Shown here: positions 14,897-23,878 of the stretch, piece after piece
Layout: every line of letters starts with the position of its first letter
How positions within the stretch are numbered: the stretch's first letter is position 1
NCBI GenBank assembly: GCA_017539645.1
Contig: JAFYCM010000018.1
Location: 1-37,292 of the forward strand
DNA from: Bacteroidales bacterium
GTDB lineage: Bacteria > Bacteroidota > Bacteroidia > Bacteroidales > Marinilabiliaceae
Length of the DNA stretch: 37,292 bases
Direction of reading: 5' to 3'
Translations under genes and position numbers: made by a program
The notes under the pieces: model-generated
The model's database searches: none
What the model was told of the DNA's origin: nothing
The model's input: only the letters and a program-made list of their open reading frames with translations

Positions 14897-16552
14897 ATGA
14901 AGAAGCTAAACAGTAAATTATTCTCATTGGTCCTAGCATCATCGGCTATTATTGCAGGATTGTCAAGCTGCTCCGACGATTCGAAATCGACTACGGGTGT
15001 ACTTTCGCAAGTGATAACCGACGATGCTACTGCACTATCTACCGCAAATGGTGCTTATTCCCACTGGCAACCGTTGAGCTCATCTTTTTCGTTTATTATT
15101 GAACTCAATAGTAACAAACTAACATCGTTCGAGGGCGAAGAGAGCGAAGCTGGTCCTGTCAATTCGCGTTTCGAACAGCAGCCAAACACTTGGTATCAGG
15201 TGAAGATATTCAACCACCTCTTGCTCGGTGTTACTAACGACAACGAGACCATAGCCGAGTCGGTGGTAGCTCTCGCGGCAAATCAAATTTCCGAAGCAGG
15301 TTATGCAGCGGCTGTAGGTAAAGCTAAATTTTTGCGCGCATTGGCATACTTATATCTCGTGCAACTCTACGGCGAAGTGCCTCTTATTACCGAAAATGGT
15401 GGTAGCAGCACCGAGCGCGCCAGCATCGACGATATTTATACGCAAATCGTAAGCGACTTAACCGAGGCAGAACTCTTGCTAAAAGATTATTCTGGCGACC
15501 CCGTAACGCCATCGAAGCAAGCTGCCGAAGCACTTTTGGCTCGCGCTTATCTTACGTGGGGCGATAATCCTCTTAGCTATGACCAAGTTGCAGCTATTGC
15601 CGAAGGCCAAGTTGATCCGCAATTCTCTAAAAATGATGAACTGCTCGAGAAGGCTGTTCTGTATGCCGACAAGGTTATAAATAGTGGTCTGCTCGCTCTC
15701 GATCCCGACTATTCTAAGCTATTCGGTCGAGACTACGAAAGTAACAAGCGCGGCACCAATGAGCACCTCTTCACCATTAAGCACGATGGCGATGCGAACG
15801 ATGCTCAAGGCAACCACCAAACGCACTGCTCGTGGACATTCCCATTCCAGAATGGCGAAAACGGTCAAGGCTTCTCCGAGAACCACACCGAGGTGTCTGA
15901 TGACAATCTCTACGACGATTGGTATGCCGAATATCCAAACGACAAACGCCTCGCAAAGACCTATTTCACAAGTCTTACAAATCCTTCCGATAACAATACT
16001 TATAAATACTATTCGCCAGTCTACACACCAATCAATGGCAAAGGTGTCGACCAATCGTACGGCAATGCAGAAAACCTCGAAATCACCTTCAACTCTGTCG
16101 ATCGCATTGAAGTTCGCTATGCCGAAGTGCTCCTAATAAAAGCCGAAGCGCTTGTTCAGCTTGGACGCAATAGTGAAGCTGCCGAATCATTCAATAAACT
16201 CCGCGAACGCGCTGGTATTGAGACAGTTTCTGCTCCTACATTTGAGCAAATTAAGCGCGAATGGGACTATGAGTTTACTTACGAGCAGAAGACGCTGCTA
16301 AATAGCTATCGTTGGAAAGATTTGATTTCATCGGTTAAGAAGGTTGCAAACTATAAGCACTTTGACGATAGCTACGCAAATGCTGGCGAAGTAGGTGCAG
16401 ATGGCAACGAAGTGAGCTCGTTCTTCGCTAAGATTCATAAGCATCTGAAAGCTAAATACAACAACGTTAGCGGTCGTCACTATCGTCAGCCAATACCAAC
16501 TGGTTTGACGGGCGAAGATCTCGGAATTCTTCCGCAAAACCCTGGGTACTAA
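14897..16552 (+). CDS. SusD/RagB-family outer-membrane lipoprotein, orphan
   Basis: A 551-residue lipoprotein (MKKLNSKLFSLVLASSAIIAGLSSC; lipid on C25). SusD hallmarks are the helical KAKFLRALAYLYLVQLYGEVPLIT, a TPR-like AEALLARAYLTWGD, YAEVLLIKAEAL, and FNKLRERAG near the C-terminus. SusD proteins form the hinged lid that delivers ligand to a SusC barrel. No SusC gene is adjacent: upstream are non-coding hairpins and a regulator, and downstream, after a hairpin, is a symporter. The SusC gene at 5751-8792 lacks its own SusD, so the two may be a separated pair. A Glu/Asn-rich, Lys-poor ligand side gives no clue to substrate. Confidence 0.94.
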   Translation: MKKLNSKLFSLVLASSAIIAGLSSCSDDSKSTTGVLSQVITDDATALSTANGAYSHWQPLSSSFSFIIELNSNKLTSFEGEESEAGPVNSRFEQQPNTWYQVKIFNHLLLGVTNDNETIAESVVALAANQISEAGYAAAVGKAKFLRALAYLYLVQLYGEVPLITENGGSSTERASIDDIYTQIVSDLTEAELLLKDYSGDPVTPSKQAAEALLARAYLTWGDNPLSYDQVAAIAEGQVDPQFSKNDELLEKAVLYADKVINSGLLALDPDYSKLFGRDYESNKRGTNEHLFTIKHDGDANDAQGNHQTHCSWTFPFQNGENGQGFSENHTEVSDDNLYDDWYAEYPNDKRLAKTYFTSLTNPSDNNTYKYYSPVYTPINGKGVDQSYGNAENLEITFNSVDRIEVRYAEVLLIKAEALVQLGRNSEAAESFNKLRERAGIETVSAPTFEQIKREWDYEFTYEQKTLLNSYRWKDLISSVKKVANYKHFDDSYANAGEVGADGNEVSSFFAKIHKHLKAKYNNVSGRHYRQPIPTGLTGEDLGILPQNPGY

Positions 16553-16603
16553 TCTGCTTTAGGATTCCATCTACATACTCTTTTGTTTTTTATGCTTGTA
16601 GAT

Positions 16604-16640
16604 AAGAGGTTGGTGGCAACAAACTGCCAGCCTCTTTCTT
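16604..16640 (+). terminator. Probable terminator of the SusD gene
   Basis: AAGAGG (16604-16609) and CCTCTT (16631-16636), with inner GGCA/TGCC, form an imperfect stem followed by a short T-rich tail, 51 bp after the SusD stop. Confidence 0.55.
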
Positions 16641-16733
16641 TGCGTTGTAAACTGAAAATTGTAGTATTTTTCTCCAATCTTTTTAGAAGATTTTTGTGAG
16701 GCATAACTATCATATTTATAGATATTTACGATA

Positions 16734-17981
16734 ATGACAACGACAAATATTTACTCAGAAGGCAACCACAATCCATCATTGCGCCGCTCGCATAACGTGC
16801 AACTATTATTGTGGATTGGTGCGCTCATCGTTGGTACGGCAATAGGCTTATTATCAATAGAATGGCTCGATCAGTCGATGGATTTCGTTGCAACCATATT
16901 TACGCGACTTTTCCAATTCTTAGCCGTTCCGACTATAGCCCTCGCCATTGTCAATACGCTTGTGTCGATGGGCAAGCAGGCTGGTGCAGGTCGCATCTTT
17001 CGCCGTACTATATTCTACACGCTCATTACCACAACCATTGCGGCGGCCGTAGGTTTGCTCTTGTACATAATAATTAGTCCGCAACCAATTGCCATTACCG
17101 ATGGCGCTGCCTCGCTGACAGAACCCACCACTTCGTTTTACGACCACATAATATCCGTTATACCTAACAACACCGTGCAGCCATTCCTCGCAGGCAACGT
17201 ACTTAGCATACTTATAATTGCCTTTGCCCTTGGCATTGCCCTTGCGCACCTGCCCGAAACGGAGCAAAAACAGACGCTCACAAAGGTTTTTCTTGCACTT
17301 CAAGACGTGGTGTTCTATATCATAAAATGGCTCATCAAAGCTTTGCCAATAGGCATTGTGGCTTTTGCAGCTCAGCTCTCATCGCAACTCAGTTCGGGCG
17401 TAGTAGCCGATTCGCTTGGTAAATATGTAGGAGTTATATTGAGCGGAAACGTGCTGCAATTCTTCATCATTTTGCCAGCTTTCTTGCTCATCAAAGGGCT
17501 TAATCCGCTGCGAACAATGGCATCAATGTCGCCGGCAATACTTATGGCGCTTTTCACCAAGAGCAGTGCAGCCACATTGCCCGTGACCATAGAGACCATA
17601 GAAAATAGGTTGAAGGTGAATAGCCGCATTTCACGATTTGTGTTGCCCATCTGTACAACTGTAAATATGAATGGTTGTGCGGCATTCATATTAGTTACGT
17701 CGCTATTTGTGATGCAAAATGCTGGTATAGAGTTGTCTATAGGTACGATGCTTTTGTGGCTTGCCATATCGGTAATATCTGCTGTTGGCAATGCCGGCGT
17801 CCCAATGGGTTGCTACTTTCTAACCTTCTCGCTGATGTCGGGCATGAATGTACCGCTGGATATTTTGGGAATAATTTTGCCTATCTACACTATTATAGAT
17901 ATGGTAGAAACGGCCGAAAACGTATGGTCCGATAGTTGCGTCTGTGCCGCCGTAAATAGAGATTTGAACGGAGAGGTGTAG
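16734..17981 (+). CDS. Dicarboxylate/amino acid:cation symporter (DAACS family)
   Basis: A 415-residue inner-membrane transporter with the usual eight-helix plus two-hairpin layout. Family marks are the TKSSAATLPVT serine-rich hairpin, the TTVNMNGCA motif in helix 7 (NMNG, a sodium-binding segment in GltPh), SAVGNAGVPMG in the second hairpin, and IIDMVETAENVWSDSCVCA in helix 8. In the last, the Asp/Asn positions correspond to substrate-contacting residues. The family imports glutamate, aspartate, serine/threonine or C4-dicarboxylates with Na+ or H+. The exact substrate cannot be told. It appears monocistronic, and the following gene has its own -7 element. Confidence 0.93.
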   Translation: MTTTNIYSEGNHNPSLRRSHNVQLLLWIGALIVGTAIGLLSIEWLDQSMDFVATIFTRLFQFLAVPTIALAIVNTLVSMGKQAGAGRIFRRTIFYTLITTTIAAAVGLLLYIIISPQPIAITDGAASLTEPTTSFYDHIISVIPNNTVQPFLAGNVLSILIIAFALGIALAHLPETEQKQTLTKVFLALQDVVFYIIKWLIKALPIGIVAFAAQLSSQLSSGVVADSLGKYVGVILSGNVLQFFIILPAFLLIKGLNPLRTMASMSPAILMALFTKSSAATLPVTIETIENRLKVNSRISRFVLPICTTVNMNGCAAFILVTSLFVMQNAGIELSIGTMLLWLAISVISAVGNAGVPMGCYFLTFSLMSGMNVPLDILGIILPIYTIIDMVETAENVWSDSCVCAAVNRDLNGEV

Positions 17982-18003
17982 ACTTCTATGAGAAAAATAT
18001 CAA

Positions 18004-18011
18004 TACTTTTG
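18004..18011 (+). promoter_or_regulatory. -7 element of the cytidylyltransferase gene
   Basis: TACTTTTG matches TAnnTTTG and lies 26 bp before the ATG at 18037. No good -33 element is seen. Confidence 0.5.
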
Positions 18012-18036
18012 CAGCCGTAAATATCTATCCGTAGTA

Positions 18037-18438
18037 ATGAAAAAAGTACTGACTGTAGGCGTTTTTGATGTTATACATATTGGTCATTTTCGCCTTTTTG
18101 AACGTGCAAAAACGTTGGGAGACAAATTGATAGTTGCCGTTCAAGATGGCGATTTTATACTAAAATATAAGCCACAAGCCAAAATCGTCTACGACACCGT
18201 TTCGCGCTGCTATATGGTGAACTCTGTGAAATATGTTGACGAAGTTGTAGTCTATAAGGCTGTTGACGATATAGTAAAAGAGGTCGACTTCGACATTTTT
18301 GCCAAAGGTCCGGACCAATGCCATGCAGGCTTTCAAGCAGCAGTAGAGTGGTGTAAGGCTAACGGCAAAGAGGTCGTAGAGCTCCCGCGCACCGAAGGAA
18401 TATCCTCTTCGATGCTGAAACAGGAGCTGAACGTGTAA
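18037..18438 (+). CDS. Glycerol-3-phosphate-type cytidylyltransferase
   Basis: A 133-residue single-domain nucleotidyltransferase, the usual length for TagD-like enzymes. The CTP-binding HxGH motif is HIGH in GVFDVIHIGHFRLF (about 8-21). The second signature RTEGISSS (about 119-126) corresponds to RTxGISTT. The reaction would join CTP and a phospho-alcohol to make a CDP-alcohol; glycerol 3-phosphate is the best guess, with phosphocholine or phosphoethanolamine as alternatives. It is convergent with a LicD-family gene 15 bp away, whose product could use the CDP-linked donor to decorate a surface glycan. Confidence 0.88.
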   Translation: MKKVLTVGVFDVIHIGHFRLFERAKTLGDKLIVAVQDGDFILKYKPQAKIVYDTVSRCYMVNSVKYVDEVVVYKAVDDIVKEVDFDIFAKGPDQCHAGFQAAVEWCKANGKEVVELPRTEGISSSMLKQELNV

Positions 18439-18453
18439 GTATAGCCTTAATTA

Positions 18454-19359
18454 CTATTTGTGGTTTTCCAACTCTTTGCGACGGATAGCCTCATACTCGG
18501 TGTATGGCATATCAGCATCGAAGTGCTTACCGTTGTGCATAGTAGGTATTCGGCGCGGCGTCATATAGTCGTTGCCGAAATAGCAAATCAGTGCTTCGTG
18601 AGTGTCGTTAGGAGCAGGCAACTTAGTGTACTCAAAGTCCATCATCACCATTTCGTTGTAGGCTGAGCGTAGGCGCATTCGGCGGTGAGTGCTATACTTA
18701 TATGAGCAAACCGACACTCGTTTGTGCGTGTCGCAATCGATGCTGCGGAATAGCTTTTCGAATAAGCGAAATGCGCTTTTATAATCGACTACAGAGTAGA
18801 AAGCTTTCGAAATAGCGTGAGAAATTGCGTGACCTTTTTGTGCAAAAAGTCGGCGAATGCTCTTTTTTATTAGCTGGCACGCCGTTCGGTGGAAAAAACG
18901 AGAAACGGGATTCTCTATAAATCCATCGAGCACAAAAATGTCAACGAAGATGCCGCGACAATACTTCACGTAAACTTCGCCATCGTCCATTGCAGTCGTC
19001 TGGCGGTTGCGTAGTTGAGCATGGCCGGTGATATATTCTGTATCGTTATATGTAGTCTGAAATAGATACTCTCCGGTGAACTCTTTATCGGCAATAGCTA
19101 CGAGTTTGTCGTAATCCTTACGAAGCATTACGAAGTCAATGTCGTCGTCCCATGGAATAAAGCCCTTGTGCCTTACCGCGCCGAGCAACGTGCCGCTATC
19201 CATCCAACATTTCAAGCCATTGCGTTGGCATACTTCTACAAGTTTTTGCGCCAAGTCGAGCTCAACGGCCCACACTTTTTTCATCTCGGTAGAAACGGTG
19301 TAGTCGCACATTGTTGTCTCTTCGAAAAACGAAGCAGGAACGGGGTATTTCAAATTCAT
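18454..19359 (-). CDS. LicD-family phosphotransferase
   Basis: A 301-residue protein starting at the ATG at 19359 (MNLKYPVPASFF). A longer reading would overlap the divergent folate gene. The LicD signature is CWMDSGTLLGAVRHKGFIPW followed by DDDIDFVML, the DxD-type metal-binding nucleotidyltransferase-fold motif. A conserved NRQTTAMDDG and GIFVDIFVLDG follow. LicD enzymes transfer phosphocholine or similar phospho-alcohols from a CDP donor to lipopolysaccharide or teichoic acid. The convergent cytidylyltransferase gene would provide such a donor, which supports a shared pathway. It diverges from the folate gene with an 85-bp intergenic promoter region. Confidence 0.9.
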   Translation of the reverse strand: MNLKYPVPASFFEETTMCDYTVSTEMKKVWAVELDLAQKLVEVCQRNGLKCWMDSGTLLGAVRHKGFIPWDDDIDFVMLRKDYDKLVAIADKEFTGEYLFQTTYNDTEYITGHAQLRNRQTTAMDDGEVYVKYCRGIFVDIFVLDGFIENPVSRFFHRTACQLIKKSIRRLFAQKGHAISHAISKAFYSVVDYKSAFRLFEKLFRSIDCDTHKRVSVCSYKYSTHRRMRLRSAYNEMVMMDFEYTKLPAPNDTHEALICYFGNDYMTPRRIPTMHNGKHFDADMPYTEYEAIRRKELENHK

Positions 19360-19444
19360 CGTGAATAGTATTATTAGAAATATTTGCAATTGCAATTTTA
19401 CGTAATTTTCTGCTTCGAATTTTGCATAACTATAGTCCAACGCA

Positions 19445-19984
19445 ATGACAAAACAAGAGATTCGTAAATCCATCAACGCCCTGCGCCGCAGCCTCACCGA
19501 TGAAGCAAAAAACAAGGCTGCTGAATCTATTGTAGCTAAGCTCATAAATAATATGTACGTAGCCCACAGCCGAGATATACTTATATACTGGGCTTTACCC
19601 GATGAAGTGCCTACGCGGTTGATTATAAATAAGTTGGCACAGCAGCATAATATTTATCTGCCCGTAATAGTCGATAAGCAAATTGAGTTTCGCCGCTTTG
19701 AGGGTGAGAATACGTTGCAGACCGAAAGCCGCTTTGGCATTGGCGAACCTATTTGTGGCGAACTTTGGCTGGGTGACGTAGATTCATCTGTAATTGTGGT
19801 GCCCGGGGTGGCTTTCACTCGTAGCGGGCAGCGCCTTGGTCGTGGAGGCGGCTTCTACGACCGTTTTTTTGAGCGTTTCCCCAACATACATAAAATAGGT
19901 ATAGCCTTCGATTGCCAAATTGTAGAGAACCTTCCCACCGACGATTACGATATTGCTATGGATGAGGTGGTGATTGGCGCCTGA
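19445..19984 (+). CDS. 5-formyltetrahydrofolate cyclo-ligase
   Basis: A 179-residue protein of normal length for the family. It starts MTKQEIRKSINALRRSL and has the C-terminal signature VPGVAFTRSGQRLGRGGGFYDRFF, with the ATP-binding GRGGGFYD loop. It converts 5-formyl-THF to 5,10-methenyl-THF using ATP in the cytoplasm, returning folate to one-carbon metabolism. It ends in TGA at 19982-19984. No operon partner is evident, since the LicD gene runs away from it and the next gene starts 301 bp later. Confidence 0.95.
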   Translation: MTKQEIRKSINALRRSLTDEAKNKAAESIVAKLINNMYVAHSRDILIYWALPDEVPTRLIINKLAQQHNIYLPVIVDKQIEFRRFEGENTLQTESRFGIGEPICGELWLGDVDSSVIVVPGVAFTRSGQRLGRGGGFYDRFFERFPNIHKIGIAFDCQIVENLPTDDYDIAMDEVVIGA

Positions 19985-20285
19985 ATTGTAAATTTTCACA
20001 TTTAGCTAAATGAATTTCTCCTGATGCGACATTGGGGAGGCGATTGTTTGCGTTTTTTATAATTATGTGTGAATTGTGATAATTTTATGTTGTTTGTGTG
20101 TTTTATATATAATGATTGCGTCGTTCCAAATACACTTATTTACACTTTGAATGACTATAGTGAACATTCCCAAAACTTGGTTAAACATCTATAATACTGG
20201 GTTCTAAACGATTGTTTTTTCGTCTCTTTTTTTTGAGATTGCAACCAGAAAGAACGCAATAAAAACAAACACAAATAATATAATT
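19985..20285. other. Intergenic region before the methyl-accepting protein gene
   Basis: About 300 bp, AT-rich, with no convincing coding sequence. It must contain the promoter of the downstream gene, but I could not identify a TAnnTTTG element with a good partner. No strong hairpin or repeat is seen. Confidence 0.5.
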
Positions 20286-22127
20286 ATGGAAAATACGCAA
20301 TTTATCAAAAGGGTTAGAGACAAATTCAGAGTTAGTCTTTTGGCAAAAATCTCTTTGTCTATTGTCTTGTTTTTTGTGGTCATTGTCGCTTCGAACATCT
20401 TTGAAGTGTCATTCGTTTGTAAGAAAGTATTAGGTGATTATTTCGAGAATCAAATGCATGAGAAGATTGCATCGCACGAAGCTGTAACCCAGAAATCGTT
20501 GATGGAGTTAAATGCTTTCGTTGCGCAGATGCCAATCGTATTCCCTGAGCTTGGTAAAAAAATAGCCGAATCTGATTACGACTATATTGTGAATACTGCT
20601 AAGCAAACAGCATCGCTCATGAAGAACGATGGTTATGTAATCACCGATGCGATAGGCAACATCAAATACAACTCGTATCAGACCAAATGCACCAGAAAGC
20701 AGCTCACGGAGTTTGGCGACTTTGTAGATTGGCTCTGCGTACAAGAGGATTTGGTGTACAACGGCTACGTAAATTTCCTCGATCAAGGTATTTGCCTTGT
20801 TACAGCGCACGCTTTGCCCGATATGACTACAGGCGAAGTGAAGGGTACATTTATTGTTGTGCAGCAGCGCGCATTCGACAACGACTATTTGAAGGACAAT
20901 AGCGAGATGCTTCAACTTTCAGGTCAGACTATATACGAAGGCACTACACTTATGGGCTCGAGTGTGTTTGCCGGACAAGAGACTGTGCACATGGAGATTA
21001 GCGATTACAATCTTGCCGATTCGGTCTATCAGCAGAAAAAAGTTATGCTTACCGTCGAAGATTATGGTAAGGAAACCTATTTCTCTGCATATTCACCTAT
21101 TATCGGCTACACTGGCGATGTGATAGGTATATCGAATATGGCTGAAGATGTTTCAGTTATGAATAGCATTGTTAAGACTATTGGCACTACGGTGCTTTTG
21201 TTTGCGCTTCTTATAGGTGCTGTGCTCTTAAGCTTCATGATTCGTTTCTTCCGCAAGAATATTACGCAATACATAAAGCAAGTTACGCAGACCGTACGTA
21301 GCATTGCCGATGGCAACTTGACCGAAGATGTGCTTCAGCCAAATACTGGCGATGAAATAGCTCAACTCTGCAAAGGTGTGCGCGATATGCAGAAATCGCT
21401 CTCAGATACCATTTTGTCAATATCGCAAACTGCCGATTTGTTGCACTCGTCGAGCGAAGGTTTGAGCAAGTCGTCGTTTCAACTATCGGATGGTGCTACC
21501 AAGCAAGCTTCATCGCTCGAGCAGATTTCTTCATCGCTCCAACAGATGGCAAGTAATATCCACCTCAACAAAGACAACGCTTGCCTCACCGAACAGCAGA
21601 TGGCTGCAGCCGACGATGCTGTGCAACGTATTGCCGATTCTGCAAGCGATAGTATGAACGAAACGCAGCGCATTGCTACATCAATTGCCGCTATCAACGA
21701 ACTCGTGAGCCAGACTAATATATTGAGTCTCAATGCATCAGTAGAGGCTGCCCGTGCAGGTAATATGGGTAAAGGCTTCGGTGTGGTAGCTCGCGAGGTT
21801 GGCCGTTTGGCAGAGCAGACCAAGATTACGGCTTCTGATATTTCCGAAAAGGCTGGCAAATCAATCGTTGGTGCTCAGAACATAAATAGCTTGCTCGATG
21901 AGGTGTCTCCTCAATTGCACAAGGTATCGGCTCTCGTGAAAGAGATAGCTGTTTCGAGCCAAGAGCAGAGCATCGGTGCTGACCAGATAAATATTGCTGT
22001 GCTCGACCTCAACAATGTTACTCAGGAGACCGCTCTCAGTGCAAAACACATCGCAAGCAATGCCGACGAACTCTCGTTGACATCTGAAAAATTGAGGCAG
22101 ATTGTCTCAACCTTCAAGTTGGCATAA
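20286..22127 (+). CDS. Transmembrane methyl-accepting (chemotaxis-type) protein
   Basis: A 613-residue protein with a first helix at about 17-43, a periplasmic Cache-like sensor (about 44-295), a second helix (about 298-321), a HAMP segment ([21 protein letters not shown]-like, from about 322) and a long cytoplasmic coiled coil. The hairpin tip [18 protein letters not shown] then [20 protein letters not shown] (about 474-512) is the conserved CheA/CheW-binding region, so it should signal to a kinase. No cheA, cheW, cheR or motility gene is in the window. Non-flagellated Bacteroidales may use such receptors for other outputs. Its sensor is related to the truncated protein at the left edge. A strong hairpin follows the gene. 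Confidence 0.92.
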   Translation: MENTQFIKRVRDKFRVSLLAKISLSIVLFFVVIVASNIFEVSFVCKKVLGDYFENQMHEKIASHEAVTQKSLMELNAFVAQMPIVFPELGKKIAESDYDYIVNTAKQTASLMKNDGYVITDAIGNIKYNSYQTKCTRKQLTEFGDFVDWLCVQEDLVYNGYVNFLDQGICLVTAHALPDMTTGEVKGTFIVVQQRAFDNDYLKDNSEMLQLSGQTIYEGTTLMGSSVFAGQETVHMEISDYNLADSVYQQKKVMLTVEDYGKETYFSAYSPIIGYTGDVIGISNMAEDVSVMNSIVKTIGTTVLLFALLIGAVLLSFMIRFFRKNITQYIKQVTQTVRSIADGNLTEDVLQPNTGDEIAQLCKGVRDMQKSLSDTILSISQTADLLHSSSEGLSKSSFQLSDGATKQASSLEQISSSLQQMASNIHLNKDNACLTEQQMAAADDAVQRIADSASDSMNETQRIATSIAAINELVSQTNILSLNASVEAARAGNMGKGFGVVAREVGRLAEQTKITASDISEKAGKSIVGAQNINSLLDEVSPQLHKVSALVKEIAVSSQEQSIGADQINIAVLDLNNVTQETALSAKHIASNADELSLTSEKLRQIVSTFKLA

Positions 22128-22166
22128 AACACCCACGCGTACTTCATATATACAATTACATACGTT

Positions 22167-22212
22167 CAAACAACCATTGTGGCTTCGCTGCCGCAGTGGT
22201 TGTTTGCTTTTT
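22167..22212 (+). terminator. Terminator of the methyl-accepting protein gene
   Basis: CAAACAACCATTG (22167-22179) pairs with CAGTGGTTGTTTG (22194-22206) with one G-T pair, followed by a T run. It lies 40 bp after the stop. Confidence 0.88.
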
Positions 22213-22292
22213 ATATATGATCATATTTTCAATTTTCCTGTGCCACTATTTAGCACACATTTATCTTTTCTTTGCATAAAAACTATACGATT

Positions 22293-23222
22293 ATGGCTAC
22301 AAACGACTCTGGACAAGGAATTTTGAACAAGTTGATATGGTTGGTAGATACCATCAAACGCAAGAAGAAGATCACGTTCAAGGAACTAAACAACTTGTGG
22401 TGTCAAAACGTGGAGATGAGCGGCGGCGTGTATTTGCCAAAGCGCACGTTCTACAACTGGATAACGCAAATAGCAGATATGTTTGGAATCGTCATTGCCA
22501 ACGAGCGCTGCGGCATGTATCGCTATTATATTGAAAATGAAGATTCTATTGGCCGTGATGATTTGCGCAAATGGCTTTTCGATACGTTTAGCACAAGTTG
22601 TGCGTTGTCGAATTGCTTGAGCGTGAAAGAGCGCATTATGCTCGAAAATATTCCTTCGGGGCTGCAGTTTCTAAAGCCTATTATCGATGCCATGAAGGAG
22701 AACAGAGTGCTCCGCATTACCTATCATGGCTATTGGAGGCAAGAAGAAAACACATTCGATGTGCAGCCCTATTGTGTGAAGTTGTTTCGCCAACGCTGGT
22801 ATATGGTGGCTATGAGTGCCTTCACAGATCCGCGCATCTACGCCCTCGACCGCATTGTCAATCTGTGTGCTACGGACGAGACTTTTGAGATGCCTAAAGA
22901 TTGGAGCGCAGAGGAGTTTTTCTATGGTTGCTTCGGTGTTATAGCAGATAAAGTTGATGACATTCAGACGGTAAAAATAAAGGCCTACGGCAATCAGGTT
23001 TACTACATACGCGGACTGCCGTTGCATCCATCACAGCAAGAGACGAAGCGCACCGACGAGTATAGCATCTTCACCTACCACCTCCGTCCGACATACGATT
23101 TCATTCAAGAACTCCTCTGGCATGCCAATACGATAGAAGTGCTTGAACCGCTTAGCTTGCGCGAGAAAATGATGACTACACTTGATAGTATGCGAAGTAG
23201 GTATGACGAAAGAGGAAAATGA
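22293..23222 (+). CDS. WYL-domain transcriptional regulator
   Basis: A 309-residue protein starting at the ATG at 22293 (MATNDSGQGILNKL); an upstream TTG start is less likely. The N-terminal part (about 8-80) is a winged-helix-like DNA-binding region (KKITFKELNNLW, RTFYNWITQIADMFG). The WYL domain (about 130-235) has RQRWYMVAMS with W169-Y170-M171 in place of W-Y-L, followed by RIYALDRI. A C-terminal WCX-like extension follows. WYL regulators bind nucleic-acid-derived ligands and often control phage-defence genes. It precedes the PLD-like gene by 40 bp on the same strand and probably forms a unit with it. Confidence 0.9.
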   Translation: MATNDSGQGILNKLIWLVDTIKRKKKITFKELNNLWCQNVEMSGGVYLPKRTFYNWITQIADMFGIVIANERCGMYRYYIENEDSIGRDDLRKWLFDTFSTSCALSNCLSVKERIMLENIPSGLQFLKPIIDAMKENRVLRITYHGYWRQEENTFDVQPYCVKLFRQRWYMVAMSAFTDPRIYALDRIVNLCATDETFEMPKDWSAEEFFYGCFGVIADKVDDIQTVKIKAYGNQVYYIRGLPLHPSQQETKRTDEYSIFTYHLRPTYDFIQELLWHANTIEVLEPLSLREKMMTTLDSMRSRYDERGK

Positions 23223-23262
23223 GGGATAAAACCTATATAGAAATTAATTAGTTCAAATAGCT

Positions 23263-23775
23263 ATGCTCACCTATATCTCCAATACCGACCACTACAAAGA
23301 GGTGCTTGCGCGGGTGCAATCCGTGAAGCATTTCCTTTGGATTGGCACGGCCGACATCAAAGACCTATATATTAAGAGCGGTTCGAGTACCGTGTCGTTT
23401 TTGGGCGTGCTGGCGCAACTCATCAAGCGTGGTGTGGAAGTGCGGCTCATACATGCCAAAGAACCTGGTCCGAATTTCCGCGAAGATTTTGATAAATACC
23501 CCGAGTTGTTTGGTGGATTGGAGCGCGTGCTTTGTCCGCGAGTGCACTTCAAAATGATGGTTTTCGATGGTGAAACTATATATGTAGGCAGTGCAAATCT
23601 CACGGGCGCGGGCATAGGTATGAAGGGCGCCAACAAACGCAACTTCGAGGCTGGCATCCTTACCGATATGCCCGAAATGGTTGACAGTGCCATGGCGCAG
23701 TTCGATGAGGTATGGATAGGTAAACATTGCAAATCGTGCCTCCGCCGTGACTTCTGTGCCGATCCGATAAAATAG
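23263..23775 (+). CDS. PLD-superfamily protein with a single HKD motif
   Basis: A 170-residue protein. The HKD signature is H95-F-K97 with D102 in VHFKMMVFDG, followed by GSANLTG (109-115). One motif per chain is the arrangement of Nuc- or BfiI-like PLD nucleases, which dimerise to build the active site. The C-terminus has three cysteines (C156, C159, C165 in CKSCLRRDFC), a possible metal site. It is cytoplasmic, with no signal peptide. The close upstream WYL gene and the downstream ATPase and DUF262 genes suggest a nuclease role in defence. Phospholipase activity is less likely for this size and context. Confidence 0.85.
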   Translation: MLTYISNTDHYKEVLARVQSVKHFLWIGTADIKDLYIKSGSSTVSFLGVLAQLIKRGVEVRLIHAKEPGPNFREDFDKYPELFGGLERVLCPRVHFKMMVFDGETIYVGSANLTGAGIGMKGANKRNFEAGILTDMPEMVDSAMAQFDEVWIGKHCKSCLRRDFCADPIK

Positions 23776-23802
23776 AGAAGTGTAAATCCGAGTTTTTTCA
23801 AA

Positions 23803-23851
23803 TTTTCTCCAGACCTGTGCTGCTCGTTGGCACAGGTCTGTTTTTGTTTTG
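23803..23851 (+). terminator. Intrinsic terminator, copy 1 of a 49-bp repeat
   Basis: CAGACCTGTGC and GCACAGGTCTG form a perfect 11-bp stem with a 9-nt loop, followed by TTTTTGTTTTG. It ends transcription of the WYL-PLD pair. The 49 bp match 29506-29554 except at two loop positions (CG here, TA there). Confidence 0.93.
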
Positions 23852-23878
23852 CACTATAATAACTAAAGACTATGTGTT

